DNA from: Marisa cornuarietis
Lineage: Eukaryota; Mollusca; Gastropoda; Architaenioglossa; Ampullariidae
Assembly: GCA_004794655.1 (NCBI GenBank)
Contig: SMMW01000018.1
Span: forward strand, 1,752,501-1,816,500
Direction of reading: 5' to 3'
Length of the DNA: 64,000 bases
Position numbers and translations under genes: made by a program. The notes under the pieces are model-generated. The model was not told the DNA's origin and made no database searches. It saw only the letters and a program-made list of their open reading frames with translations. The first letter of the stretch is position 1. Every line of letters starts with the position of its first letter. This document shows positions 24,501 through 32,406 of this stretch, in pieces.

Positions 24501-27500
24501 GTTACAATTATTATCCATTCTGCTGATCACTCTTTGGGCACTTGAGAAGTAATCCTGTCGATGCACTGACCACTTGATTAACAGTCATACAGAGATTACA
24601 GAAGTAGCCTTATCATTTTATGGTAAGAGTTTTACCTGAAAGACGAAGAGGTTAATAGCTGGCGCAAAGCAAAAGGCAGGGTCATTACTGTCTCCCTCTC
24701 TTGGCTTAAGGCCAGGTACAAGTCACCTGGCATTTGTCTTGTGTTAACTGACACTAAACGGAGGATAAGGCCCAGGAAGTCCCTAGGAAATAAACGCTCA
24801 GAAAGAATGCAGCACAGATTTATTGAAAAGAAAAATTAGTCCATTTACATGGGAACTAACAAGATACTTGGTGTTCTGACACCTGGGAAGTCGACAGAAT
24901 GACAAACGCGAGACTAAACGAGACAAAACGAAGTCATTAAGCACCTGGTAGAGCGTTACCCTGTGAGAGTATCTTTGGAGAATGTACTCAGAAGGTGCCG
25001 GTGTCTTGCGGTCATTAATTTGGATACCTAGAGATCGTGTAACATTAGAGCTTCTGTACGATGAGAAGGCTGGTTCACGAATATCAGCAAGCAGAACGAT
25101 GTTGACTGGAATTCGGTTGACAAATCAGAGGCAGTCAGCGAGAAAACAATAGTCTCTTGACTCATGACAGGCCGCCACGGTCGAGTAGCTACGGACCGCC
25201 ATCCGAGAGACAGAGACAAATTCAGTGGTTAGTCATCTGTGTGAGCTGTGCATTTTTTGTGACACGTGCTGGAGCCAAAAAAGACACCAGCTGTGGACAC
25301 ATATGAACAATAATGGCAACAGCTGGAAAAAGAGTCCTGAGCTCTGAAGATTTCCGGAATGTTCCATTCCTCGAGCATTATTTGCCGTTTTTTTTTGTTG
25401 TTGCTTCTTTTCTTTTTGTTTGTTTTTAAATGGAATTGCAACGCGAGATTTTTTGAAGCTTTTGGAGGTGCATGAGCACTAATAGATGTTTGGGGAACGT
25501 GGGTCAGCTTAAGTAAATACGTCTGTGCGCGTCCGCGTCCGCGATTGCGGGGGTGGCTGGGTGGGTACGAAAACAATTTGACACACATGTGCGATAGATA
25601 TCGAAATGACGGCGAATTCCATGCTGCAAAGGTTGCACGAGGTGAATAAAGGAATGCGTGACAGCCCTTTCACTTCCTCCTCCTCCTCCTCTTACCCCAA
25701 TTAGGAACGGGTCAGGTTGGAGGGAGATCATGGGTGGGGTGGCGAACGTGGCGATGAATTCCGCAGTTAGGTTAAGTTCGTCCCTTTGTGCATTCAGCGA
25801 CATTTTAATAGAAAACAGTTTGAACTCTAACCTACGTCCTCCTTCGCGGGGGGGGGGGCACCGTGAATGTCAAAGAGAGAAACCCGCTTATACAGGTATA
25901 ACTAAATATGAATTATGGCATTACAGGAAAAAGAGGAGATAATATCACTTTGCATATCATGACGGCAGGTGCATAGCTGACACACAAAATACATTTACAT
26001 TAACACAAGCGAGTCTGTTGTCGCACCTAGTTCATGCGTGAACTGCATGGAGGTCTTCTTGTGAAGCTGAAACCCATTTTTAAGATAATATCAAGTAACA
26101 TGCGCATGAATATGTATTGTGCATTACGTAGCGTGGAACTGCGATATGTAATCGGTTCCGAACAATTACCTGGCAGGGGGGGGGGGAGGTCAAGAGGCTA
26201 TAGTTTGCTGGGGTTACGCCTATTATACTGAGATCATGTTAGGGGACACGCTGAGGGTGTTGCTGTCGTCTACATGTTGAGGTGTTGGTGGAAATATTGC
26301 ACGACAACAATGAAGTGCTGACAAGGCAGTAAAATGAGATGAAAATTATGGACATTTTTGGGTGGAAATTCTTACCTTTTCAGTCGTCACTTAAAACTCC
26401 AAAGCGCACACATAAGCATGTATTTACATGGGAAATGCACAGATAAAAAGAAAATAAAGAGAGAAGGACGAAACGGAACCAAGATGGTCCCTCAGTCCAA
26501 ATTAACACATCGGGACACGTGACTGGAAAGATATTTTGTCTTAAGATGACAGACAGGCTTCCAAACATGCTTTGTGGGCAATGGAGTTTGTTTTTTTTTG
26601 CATGTATTATGTGCATGCACGAAGTTTCTGCCATTCTATGTGCGCCGTGTTTATGCACGGTTGGCGTTTACGATGTTTCCAACATGTTTTTTGGGCGAGA
26701 TATTTCCAGCATGCTTTGCGCGTGAGATATTTCCATCATGTTTTGTGTGCGAGATATGTTGTTGTTGTTGTTGATGTAAGCAATGTGTACATGAGGATGG
26801 TGACATGCTATGTAGTGCGTGACCTCCATGATGCACCTGCCTGTACCAGGTGTACAATGGGTTCGACCTGGACGAGTACGACAACCTGAATGGTCTGGTC
26901 AGTCACCTGTACAAACTGGAGAAGTCCACAGGGGAGGCCAGGCCTGACGAGATGATCCGCTATGTCAGAACTAAGGCATTTCGTCGCTCTGTAGCCCGTA
27001 AAGGCGCCGCCCAGGTTAGTGTGTGTGTGTGTGTGTGTGCACGTGCGTGTGTGTGTGTAGGCGAGAGATACAATAAGGAGAGAAAAAGTAGTGACATGTG
27101 TGTGGTTGGAGGGGGAGGGAAGAGGATGATTGTATATCTGTGTGTGTGTGTGCGTGCGCGCGCGAGAGAAAGAGACTGTGTGTGTGCGTGTGAGCTAGCC
27201 TTTGCCAGAGAGTGCAAATGCACGAATGTATTAGCGAGAACGCAGAACTGCCAGAAGTTAAAGTCCACACGAATCTTCTAATACTTCTGACATAAGCTTT
27301 GAGTTAAAAGAACATTTCCTTAAGTTACAAAAAGATTTCCTTTCTCGCCGTTTCATCCAGTTCCAGAATATATTTAGCACGTGCTTTACCTGCATAAAAC
27401 CAGTTTTGAGTCTTTTATCATAGACCAGGCTTTAGGACTTTATGAGAATGTAATAAGAGTTTGCGTGAATATCACTTTAATAATGAGTCTATTATCATCA

Positions 27501-30086
27501 AAAGATAATAATGATCACAAAAATTAAGAGAACGAGAAAAAAGTCGATCATGATAAAAAATAAAAATGACAACACGAAGGAATAGTACAAGACAACACAA
27601 AAAGAAGAGGAGATGGCATAGAAACTAAAAAAAGAAGCTGTATAATAGTGGTGGTAGTTGTTGCAGTCGATGTAAGAATTGTAATAGTTGCAATAATCTC
27701 ATCAACACCACCAATAAGAAGACATAAAGGTGCAAAATAAAACCTCTAGGGCAAGAAGCCCACAAAAAGAATGCATTCGCTGTAGCTGCCGTGTGGTTTG
27801 TACAGGTTGTCATCGTCCTGACCACCAGCGCCTCCAAGCACATCTCTCGTGTCAAGAAACAGGCCAAGCGAGCCCAGGAGTCCGGCCTCAACTTCATCGT
27901 CGTCGGTGTCGGCGACAATATTAAGGACGAGGAGATGAAGGTGATCACTGGTCTGGACCCCATGCTGGGAGCTCAGGCAAAGGTGAGCACTTACTCACTA
28001 AATTTCTCACTCACTCACTCAGAGTGTCGGGAGGGGGGAACGAAAGAGAATGCGCTTTGGGATGTTGGGATTGAAAAGGATGCCACTCATACTTATTTTA
28101 AAGCAAAAAATGAAAACGCTTCACTTGTCGCTGAACAGGTCTGTCTCCCTAAACGCCTTCAGTTTAACCGTCTTTCAAGAGTTAACAGTTAATGTAGCCG
28201 AGTGATGTCTAGACATCGGGTCTGGCGCCACGCGATTCTGTTAAAAGCGAAGGAGGATAAAGCTGCTGCTTTCACTCTCCATCTGTAGCAACTCTCTTGC
28301 TGTCGGGTTGTCTTTTCCTGGGTAGGACAGCCTCCTCCGGGTTTTTTTTATGGACCTAGTTGCCCAGTGCAATTTCTTTAATGCATTCGTAGGTGAATGG
28401 GGGTGAGCGGAGGGGAAATAATATACAAAACGTGTGTAAAGGAGCTTTGATGATGTATTTCTAGACTTGAGCGAGGGAGGTGCTAAGAAACAAGAATGCG
28501 AGAAACTCCTCCCTTTGCGTAACGAGCAGCAGGTGAGGACATCATCCACCGACCAGGCTAAATAGTTTGTGTCCAAAAAGATCTGCTATGTAAGACTTAA
28601 TGTAAAAGGTTTTATTGATGTACCGCATCTTGTCTAACATATGTGACTATGCTTGCAAAATGTTTTTTTTTATACGGAGTTAATATGCCACACTTAGACA
28701 CATATTTAACAATGGGTGTATCGTTAAAACGCTGATCTGAAACTAATAGACAGACCATGACTTCTTCTACCTGAAGCCCATAATCCTCCATACTCCATGA
28801 AGTCAGAAACTGAGACTATTTCAATAACGGGATGTTGCATTGGTCTTTTTTCATAAACTATAAATGTTGCACTTTTTGTTTCCTGGAACTGCTTTAGCTC
28901 TTTGGTTCCAAAACTGAGGTGGAAGGTTTCAATTTTTTCATTTTCCATTCTAGTTTGTATGACAATGCGAGTAGTAAGATGGCTGGAGTTTTGAGTTCAA
29001 CAAGTTCTATTACATCGTGCACGCAGGGTCTGTCCGTAGATCAGTAGGGTTGACCAGAGTCTCGATCCCCGGAGGTCTGACTTATGCAGAAGAAGCAACC
29101 CGTCAATACTGCAGCGACGAGTGTATCAAACCATAATAGTTTCCTTGTGTCTTGCAATCTTGACACACCGAGGGAGCGATTCCTCCTGCTTGGCGCATGC
29201 CCATTGCACTCAATGTCCTTAAATTGTCTACGTCTCTCGGTGAGGGAACCTGAAAGACCTTTACGGCAAACTGACGTACAGCTGACGAAGACGTAAGCAA
29301 GAAACGTTAGAGTTTGTCAAAGAAGAGAGTCAACCGTCCAATTAATGCGAAGTACCTGCAAGTAATGAATATAGCACTTGAGATTGGGTCTGACGGTGGC
29401 GAGGGCTCTCAAGAGAAGACGTTCTCTTAATGAGGAGCCCCAAGGAGCCACAGAAAAGAGATTCAAGTGGAACACTAAAAATGGAGTAACATAAGAAGAA
29501 TGAACTAAGCGCTGTAAACAACAAAGAAGCCTCAGAGAGCAGGACAGCCTCACATAAAGACAACGTGTAGTAATAAAATAAAGAACAATAGAGACATGCC
29601 GAGAGACGCAGCGTTAGAAAAAATGTGTAAAAAGGAAGAGAAAGAAAAGACAAAAGTCAGATAAATCAGGAACAAAAAAGTCACCAAGCCGGTAACAAAA
29701 AAATTATGCACGAGGAAAAATATATTGAAAACCTAAAGAAAGTTCTTGTTGCCTTATCTTACGGGCCACAGGAATGTAGTTTCTCCACTAAAAAGGGCAA
29801 AGAGTTTGTTTGTAGAGCATCTGACAGACGGAAAAATGATGTTAGTCAATCTATTTTAAAATCTACAAGAAGAAAGGAGAGGAAAATGATGTAATGAAAA
29901 AGACAGAGTGCACTTTCTTTCTTAATAATAAATCATGCTGGGTTCGCAAGTATGTGTCTAAGGTGAGACAGGTACGCATCTTACGTTTCCCCCCAATGCT
30001 CAAGTGCAGAGGTAAAAAGCTAAAGTTAGAAATCAGCTTTAAAGTAGTAGAAGGTCGGTTGATTTGATACAACGTGTGATGTGTGT

Positions 30087-30136
<50 letters not shown>

Positions 30137-31599
30137 TAGACCTCAAAGGTCCATATCATACCACCAAGGGCTGACAACGAAGCGACTGAGATGATAAGAG
30201 AACTTGAAGACGACGACTATGATGATGTCAACACCACCGTCCAGAGCCTGCCAAACCCCGAGAGTACCCCACGCCTGGAGACTGGTGGCGAACAATCGAG
30301 AAGCTCCATCTACCGCCTCAAGGAATTCACTGAGCTCGAGGACATTCTGATGGACGCCATGCTTCAGTCCTGTTCCGGTAAGACTACGAAAAGGAAATAA
30401 TGATAATAATATAAAGAGCACAGTTCAAAAAAAGTAACTGATCTTGGGGCCAGTTGCACAACACGTTTCTAAACCTTAAAACTGTTCTAAAGAGGCAAAA
30501 TCTCTTCTAAGCCATTTCTATTCTTTGCAGAAAAACATACAAAAAAATTGTACTGACAGGGGGGGGGAAGTCAGACTTAAACAACTTTATCTTACTTAAA
30601 GAAGTTTTAGTTTTAAAAATTCCAAAATTGTGGTGTGCACTTTAAACTAATTATCTAAATAGAGTTAAGGCCTAAAAGTGTTTAAAATTAGAAATGTGTT
30701 GTGCAATTGATCCCAAAACTAGTAAACTGAATATATCTTTGGACAGGATATAAGGTAACGTCCTCACTGAAAGGAAAGCACATCAGAATTTAAGAAAAAC
30801 AGCTACACCCCAGAACAAAGAAATAAGTATCAGCAGTCAAAAAATGATAGCTATTAATAAAACTCTCGTTTAAACAGACAAAATTCTAGATGAAGTCTCA
30901 CGATCATCCCTGACAGTAGCCTACACATCAAACGTACACAAGTGCAAAAAAAAGAGAGACTAGACTAATGCTCGAGTAGAGTGCAAGTAACTCTGTGGCC
31001 CCCTCACGCATATATATATATTAAATTTATTAAAAGTTATTAACATATTTTTATTCATTTATTAAAAAAGGTGCAGCCTAGCGTTCTAGATTTGCTTTTG
31101 CTGTATGCCTCTCTTGACTGTACGACACAATCATTCATGCATGCACTGTAATTATATCAAGGTGCTGCTGAAAGCATATTATTATCCCCCTCTCCCAACC
31201 AACCCTCCAGACATCCTGTTTACAGTAGATACTTCAGGGTAAAAAGATAGTTCTCTTGTGTTCAGTACATCGCCGCCCATCAAAAGGTCCGATGATTACC
31301 ATCTAGATTCCTATCTGTGTATTTTATAATGCAAAGAATGACTAATGAATGCGACTCAGGAAGATGTCTGATATATACAGTGAAATGTGTGTTTATATAA
31401 AAATATATAACTTGTTTTTTTGCAGCCAAGTCAACAGACAAGCCAGTTGCTGATCAGCGTAAGTGTATTTATTGTAAAGGAATTCTTCCTTCTAACACAC
31501 CGCTATCACTAACGCACCGTTATCACAAAAAACATCAGTGGTTGCCAAGGAGAATGTTGCACACATTGGCCCACATATGCCAAAAAAGCCCAGCCCTCT

Positions 31600-31659
<60 letters not shown>

Positions 31660-32406
31660 TTCCAAGAATGAACACCTATTCCATATAAAGGTTGGCTGTG
31701 CTGTTCCTCATCACACATAATTAAGTTTATTCCCGCTACATCCACTGAATCCTGTTCAGCGCATTGAGTTTACCTTTAGCTGAGATATCGCGCTATATTA
31801 ATTATCACTTATTATTATTATTACAATGCAATTTTGTCTCCGTAGCTTGCGGCAGTCGCCAGCCAGCCGACATGATGTTCGTGGTGGACAGCGCCAACGC
31901 TGGCAAGAAGAACACCAAGAAGGTGATGGACTTCATGAAGTCCCTCGCCGGCGACATGGCCATCGACCGCGACAATATCCAGATGGGGCTTCTGGCCCCC
32001 GACCCTTGCGCGCCACAGGAACAAAGCTTCCAGCTGAACCAGAACGAGGACAAAGAGCACGTGATGAACTCGCTCAGCACTGAGACCACCGATTTCTCAG
32101 ACCTGGTGCGGGACATGCGCAAGAACGGCTTCCGGCAAACAGCGGGCGGGCGCAAGGACGCCAAGCGGGTGGCGGTGCTGATTGTGGACGGGACCATGGA
32201 CAACCCCCTACGTGCGTTAACAGAAGCCCGACAGGCTCGCGAGAAACGCGGCATCGAGATCTACGTCATTTCCGTCGGCACGGAGATCCCGCAGCCGGAA
32301 ATGATGATGATGTGCGACTACCCGACGCAGAAGCACTTCTACCACCTGGAGTCGTACGATGAACTCCCCAAGATGGAGGACACGATACGAGACATTCTTT
32401 GTGATG
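10561..32406 (+). CDS. Multi-VWA extracellular matrix-like protein gene (10 exons visible, both ends missing)
   Basis: Ten putative exons join without frame conflict: 10561-10883, 11673-11934, 15986-16165, 16697-16768, 24248-24411, 26850-27014, 27806-27982, 30140-30377, 31426-31458 and 31846-32406. They give 725 codons. Domain order by residue is VWA1 (1-195), Thr-rich linker (196-279), VWA2 (280-527, with an acidic insert near 449-505), short linker (528-538) and VWA3 (539-725). Cysteines flank each VWA (C7/C194, C281/C526, C540/C724), the closing disulfide arrangement known from matrilins and collagen VI. Every module border is phase 1. The likely role is an extracellular adhesive or scaffold protein; in molluscs a shell, byssus or connective-tissue matrix protein is plausible, but that is inference. 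The first codon is split, so an upstream exon, presumably with a signal peptide, is missing. The last exon also ends in phase 1, so a downstream exon is missing. No transmembrane segment, collagen repeat or EGF module is seen. Confidence 0.87.
10884..11672 (+). other. Intron within VWA1, with repeated donor-like units
   Basis: A 789-nt phase 0 intron. Between about 11060 and 11400 it carries four degenerate copies of a unit resembling the exon 1/donor junction (agaaggtaag-like cores near 11086, 11151, 11226 and 11344). Confidence 0.7.
11673..11934 (+). CDS. Exon 2: C-terminal half of VWA domain 1
   Basis: The acceptor is gcttccgacag and the donor caag/gtcagt; phase 0 to phase 1. It encodes residues 109-195. 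GGGREGVAKV is followed by strand VGIVITDG, which holds the third MIDAS ligand D124. Next come a helix with Lys and Arg residues, strand IHLFAIGVG, then the helix and closing segment found at the end of A-domains, ending in TCQ with Cys194. With exon 1 it makes a complete, symmetrical phase 1-1 VWA module of 195 codons with all MIDAS residues intact, so this domain is predicted to bind a divalent metal and possibly a ligand. The reading frame stays open for about 50 codons past the donor, but that part is low-quality sequence running into a GATGAT/GT repeat and is best read as intron. Confidence 0.92.
12555..12586. repeat. (GT)n microsatellite
   Basis: About 16 GT units inside the 4-kb intron. 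Confidence 0.92.
13640..13789 (+). mobile_element. Possible LINE 3'-terminal fragment
   Basis: The end reads gacaataaagttgatttgat followed by a ctgattc copy, the kind of short-repeat tail found at the 3' end of L2/CR1-like LINEs. No reverse-transcriptase remnant is visible upstream. Confidence 0.35.
15986..16165 (+). CDS. Exon 3: Thr-rich mucin-like linker
   Basis: The acceptor is ccttgtttcag and the donor acca/gtgagt; phase 1 to phase 1, 60 codons (residues 196-255). After TRPPSSP the peptide is almost entirely Thr with Pro, Ser and a few Glu, built from ACN codons. Such Thr/Pro tracts are usual sites of dense O-glycosylation and act as stiff spacers between globular domains. Splicing from exon 2 gives TCQ-V-TRPPSSP in frame. 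The stop TAG just after the donor supports the exon end. The ACN-rich DNA is open in several frames, so composition alone proves little; the call rests on both splice sites, the shared phase and the position between two VWA domains. Length is likely to vary between individuals because the repeat is unstable. Confidence 0.78.
16166..16696 (+). other. Intron between the two Thr-rich exons
   Basis: A 531-nt AT-rich phase 1 intron; no other feature seen. Confidence 0.7.
16697..16768 (+). CDS. Exon 4: second Thr-rich linker exon
   Basis: A small exon of 24 codons (residues 256-279), phase 1 to phase 1. The acceptor is ttgtgctacag and the donor aaag/gtgaga. It continues the Thr-rich linker and ends in the non-repetitive WLDMVTK. 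It is 531 nt from exon 3 and uses the same ACA/ACT codon pattern, which suggests that exons 3 and 4 arose by duplication of one linker exon. Because it is a multiple of three with matching phases, it could be skipped without breaking the frame, changing only spacer length. The spliced junction to exon 5 yields a Glu codon. Confidence 0.72.
17305..17400 (+). repeat. Possible SINE head
   Basis: ggttcaaacccgac near 17336 fits a B-box, preceded by tggttaggtggtcag, which loosely fits an A-box. No copy elsewhere in the window confirms it. Confidence 0.25.
20561..20640 (+). mobile_element. Retroposon 3' tail ending in (ATT)n
   Basis: gtaaagcactttgagttc, then ggagaaaggtgctatagaaat and (ATT)n match the recurrent 3' end of many metazoan SINE/LINE copies. 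A second, related tail lies at 31756-31823 in the same orientation. Confidence 0.6.
20837..21102. mobile_element. TIR element (MITE-like), copy 1
   Basis: A 266-bp element bounded by ggggccagttgcacaacac and its near-perfect inverse gtgttgtgcaactggcccc, with no coding capacity. The reverse complement of a second copy at 30446-30714 matches along its whole length at roughly 90% by eye. Target duplication could not be fixed, so the superfamily is open. Confidence 0.88.
22814..22855 (-). promoter_or_regulatory. Possible RFX/CRE/CCAAT cluster
   Basis: On the minus strand the order is gtaaccatggagac (22855-22842, one mismatch to an RFX X-box), tgacgtt (22839-22833, CRE-like) and ccaat (22818-22814). 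The three are packed within 42 bp. RFX, CREB and NF-Y factors are known to act together at such composite sites. There is no transcript evidence here and chance is possible. Confidence 0.3.
23915..24210 (+). repeat. Polypurine (GAAA-rich) tract before exon 5
   Basis: About 300 nt that are almost entirely A and G on the + strand, made of gaaa, ggaa and gaat words. It ends about 35 nt before the exon 5 acceptor, leaving only a short pyrimidine tract for splicing. Confidence 0.9.
24248..24411 (+). CDS. Exon 5: first part of VWA domain 2
   Basis: The acceptor is gtgtctctcag and the donor aatcac/gtgagt; phase 1 to phase 0, residues 280-334. It opens with Cys281, then strand LDLVFALD and the first MIDAS loop D293-V-S295-D-A297, where the last Ser of the usual D-x-S-x-S is Ala. 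Helix 1 and the sequon N322-A-T in GRNATRLGVV match the same region of VWA1 closely, showing common ancestry. The base composition jumps from an almost pure purine intron to GC-rich coding sequence at the acceptor. The intron before it is the longest in the gene (7.5 kb). Confidence 0.88.
24412..26849 (+). other. Intron in VWA2 (exon 5 to 6)
   Basis: A 2.44-kb phase 0 intron with a G run at 25849, a 27-bp tandem repeat at 26676-26756 and a (TTG)n stretch at 26758-26773; nothing else recognised. Confidence 0.7.
26676..26756. repeat. Three tandem copies of a 27-bp unit
   Basis: Each unit begins tttcca and ends gagata (26676-26702, 26703-26729, 26730-26756), with a variable middle of the form catgttttgtg. 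The unit is a multiple of three and the minus strand reads as a 9-residue repeat of the type GNIS-x-x-KH-x. Confidence 0.9.
26850..27014 (+). CDS. Exon 6: middle part of VWA domain 2
   Basis: The acceptor is ctgtaccag and the donor gcccag/gttagt; phase 0 to phase 0, 55 codons (residues 335-389). It begins with the strand VYNGFDLDEY, equivalent to VELQFHLSRY in VWA1, then a helix and the region that should hold the MIDAS Thr. Here the sequence reads GEARPDEMI and the Thr is absent. It ends in a basic stretch AFRRSVARKGAAQ. A (GT)n tract starts at the donor itself. The open frame continues beyond the donor for about 90 codons, but only as GT/GA low-complexity sequence, so I end the exon at 27014. 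Confidence 0.87.
27015..27805 (+). other. Intron in VWA2 (exon 6 to 7)
   Basis: A 791-nt phase 0 intron starting with (GT)n/(GCGT) low-complexity sequence from the donor onward to about 27190, then AT-rich. Confidence 0.7.
27806..27982 (+). CDS. Exon 7: central strand and helix of VWA domain 2
   Basis: The acceptor is ggtttgtacag and the donor gcaaag/gtgagc; phase 0 to phase 0, 59 codons (residues 390-448). Strand VVIVLTTS corresponds to VGIVITDG of VWA1, but the metal-binding Asp is replaced by Thr396. A Lys/Arg/Gln-rich helix follows, then the strand FIVVGVGDNI and the helix DEEMKVITGLDPML, a standard VWA ending. Together with exons 5 and 6 this shows a VWA fold with a lost metal site: the fold is conserved while all three metal loops are altered. 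Confidence 0.88.
27983..30139 (+). other. Intron in VWA2 (exon 7 to 8)
   Basis: A 2.16-kb phase 0 intron. It includes a degenerate hammerhead-like core near 29281 and ends in a (GT)n tract abutting the acceptor. No further gene recognised. Confidence 0.7.
30089..30136. repeat. (GT)n tract at the exon 8 acceptor
   Basis: About 24 GT units ending 3 nt before the exon 8 splice site, in place of a normal polypyrimidine tract. Confidence 0.95.
30140..30377 (+). CDS. Exon 8: acidic insertion plus closing helix of VWA domain 2
   Basis: The acceptor is tgtgtctag, directly after a long (GT)n tract; the donor is tccg/gtaaga; phase 0 to phase 1, residues 449-527. The first two thirds encode a charged, probably disordered stretch with the acidic cluster EDDDYDD (471-477) and a Pro/Ser/Thr-rich part. 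The last third, SIYRLKEFTELEDILMDAML, is the closing strand and helix of a VWA domain, followed by Cys526. A normal VWA would run almost directly from the helix in exon 7 to this closing part, so about 50 residues are inserted. The acidic patch could bind calcium, which would fit a mineralised matrix, but that is inference. Skipping this exon would shift the frame. Confidence 0.82.
30378..31425 (+). other. Intron, exon 8 to 9
   Basis: A 1.05-kb phase 1 intron holding the second TIR element, then AT-rich sequence and a good pyrimidine tract before exon 9. Confidence 0.7.
30446..30714. mobile_element. TIR element (MITE-like), copy 2, inverted
   Basis: About 269 bp, starting ggggccagttgcacaacac and ending gtgcaattgatccc (three changes from the ideal inverse end). 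It is the reverse complement of the copy at 20837-21102 with scattered substitutions and a poly-G expansion near 30559. Confidence 0.88.
31426..31458 (+). CDS. Exon 9: 33-nt linker exon between VWA2 and VWA3
   Basis: A very short exon with a good acceptor (gtttttttgcag) and donor (cagc/gtaagt), phase 1 to phase 1, residues 528-538. It encodes a hydrophilic linker, roughly A-KSTDKPVADQ. Support comes from the strong polypyrimidine tract, the consensus donor and the exact phase match with exons 8 and 10. Its length is a multiple of three, so inclusion or skipping would only change spacer length. With no domain to recognise it is the least certain exon. Confidence 0.62.
31601..31658. repeat. (CA)n microsatellite
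   Basis: 29 CA units within the short intron between exons 9 and 10. Confidence 0.95.
31756..31823 (+). mobile_element. Retroposon 3' tail beside exon 10
   Basis: cagcgcattgagttta, then atatcgcgctatattaatta and (TTA)n correspond, word by word, to the tail at 20561-20640. It ends about 22 nt before the exon 10 acceptor. Confidence 0.55.
31846..32406 (+). CDS. Exon 10: complete VWA domain 3 in one exon
   Basis: The acceptor is tgtctccgtag and the donor gatg/gtgagt; phase 1 to phase 1, 187 codons (residues 539-725). It opens with Cys540, then strand ADMMFVVDSANAG. The first MIDAS loop is D553-x-A555-x-A557, so both Ser ligands are gone, while the Asp of strand VAVLIVDG (D653) remains. GGRKDAKRVAVLIVDG parallels GGGREGVAKVGIVITDG of VWA1. 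The domain ends with IEIYVISVG, a short helix and IRDILC with Cys724. Two extra cysteines, C593 in PDPCAP and C695, may form an additional disulfide. Unlike VWA1 and VWA2 there is no internal intron. The exon ends in phase 1 and the frame stops about 16 codons into the intron, so the gene must continue downstream. Confidence 0.91.

Larger units (their letters stand above)
31459..31845 (+). other. Intron, exon 9 to 10
   Basis: A 387-nt phase 1 intron made largely of a (CA)n tract and a retroposon tail next to the acceptor. Confidence 0.7.
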
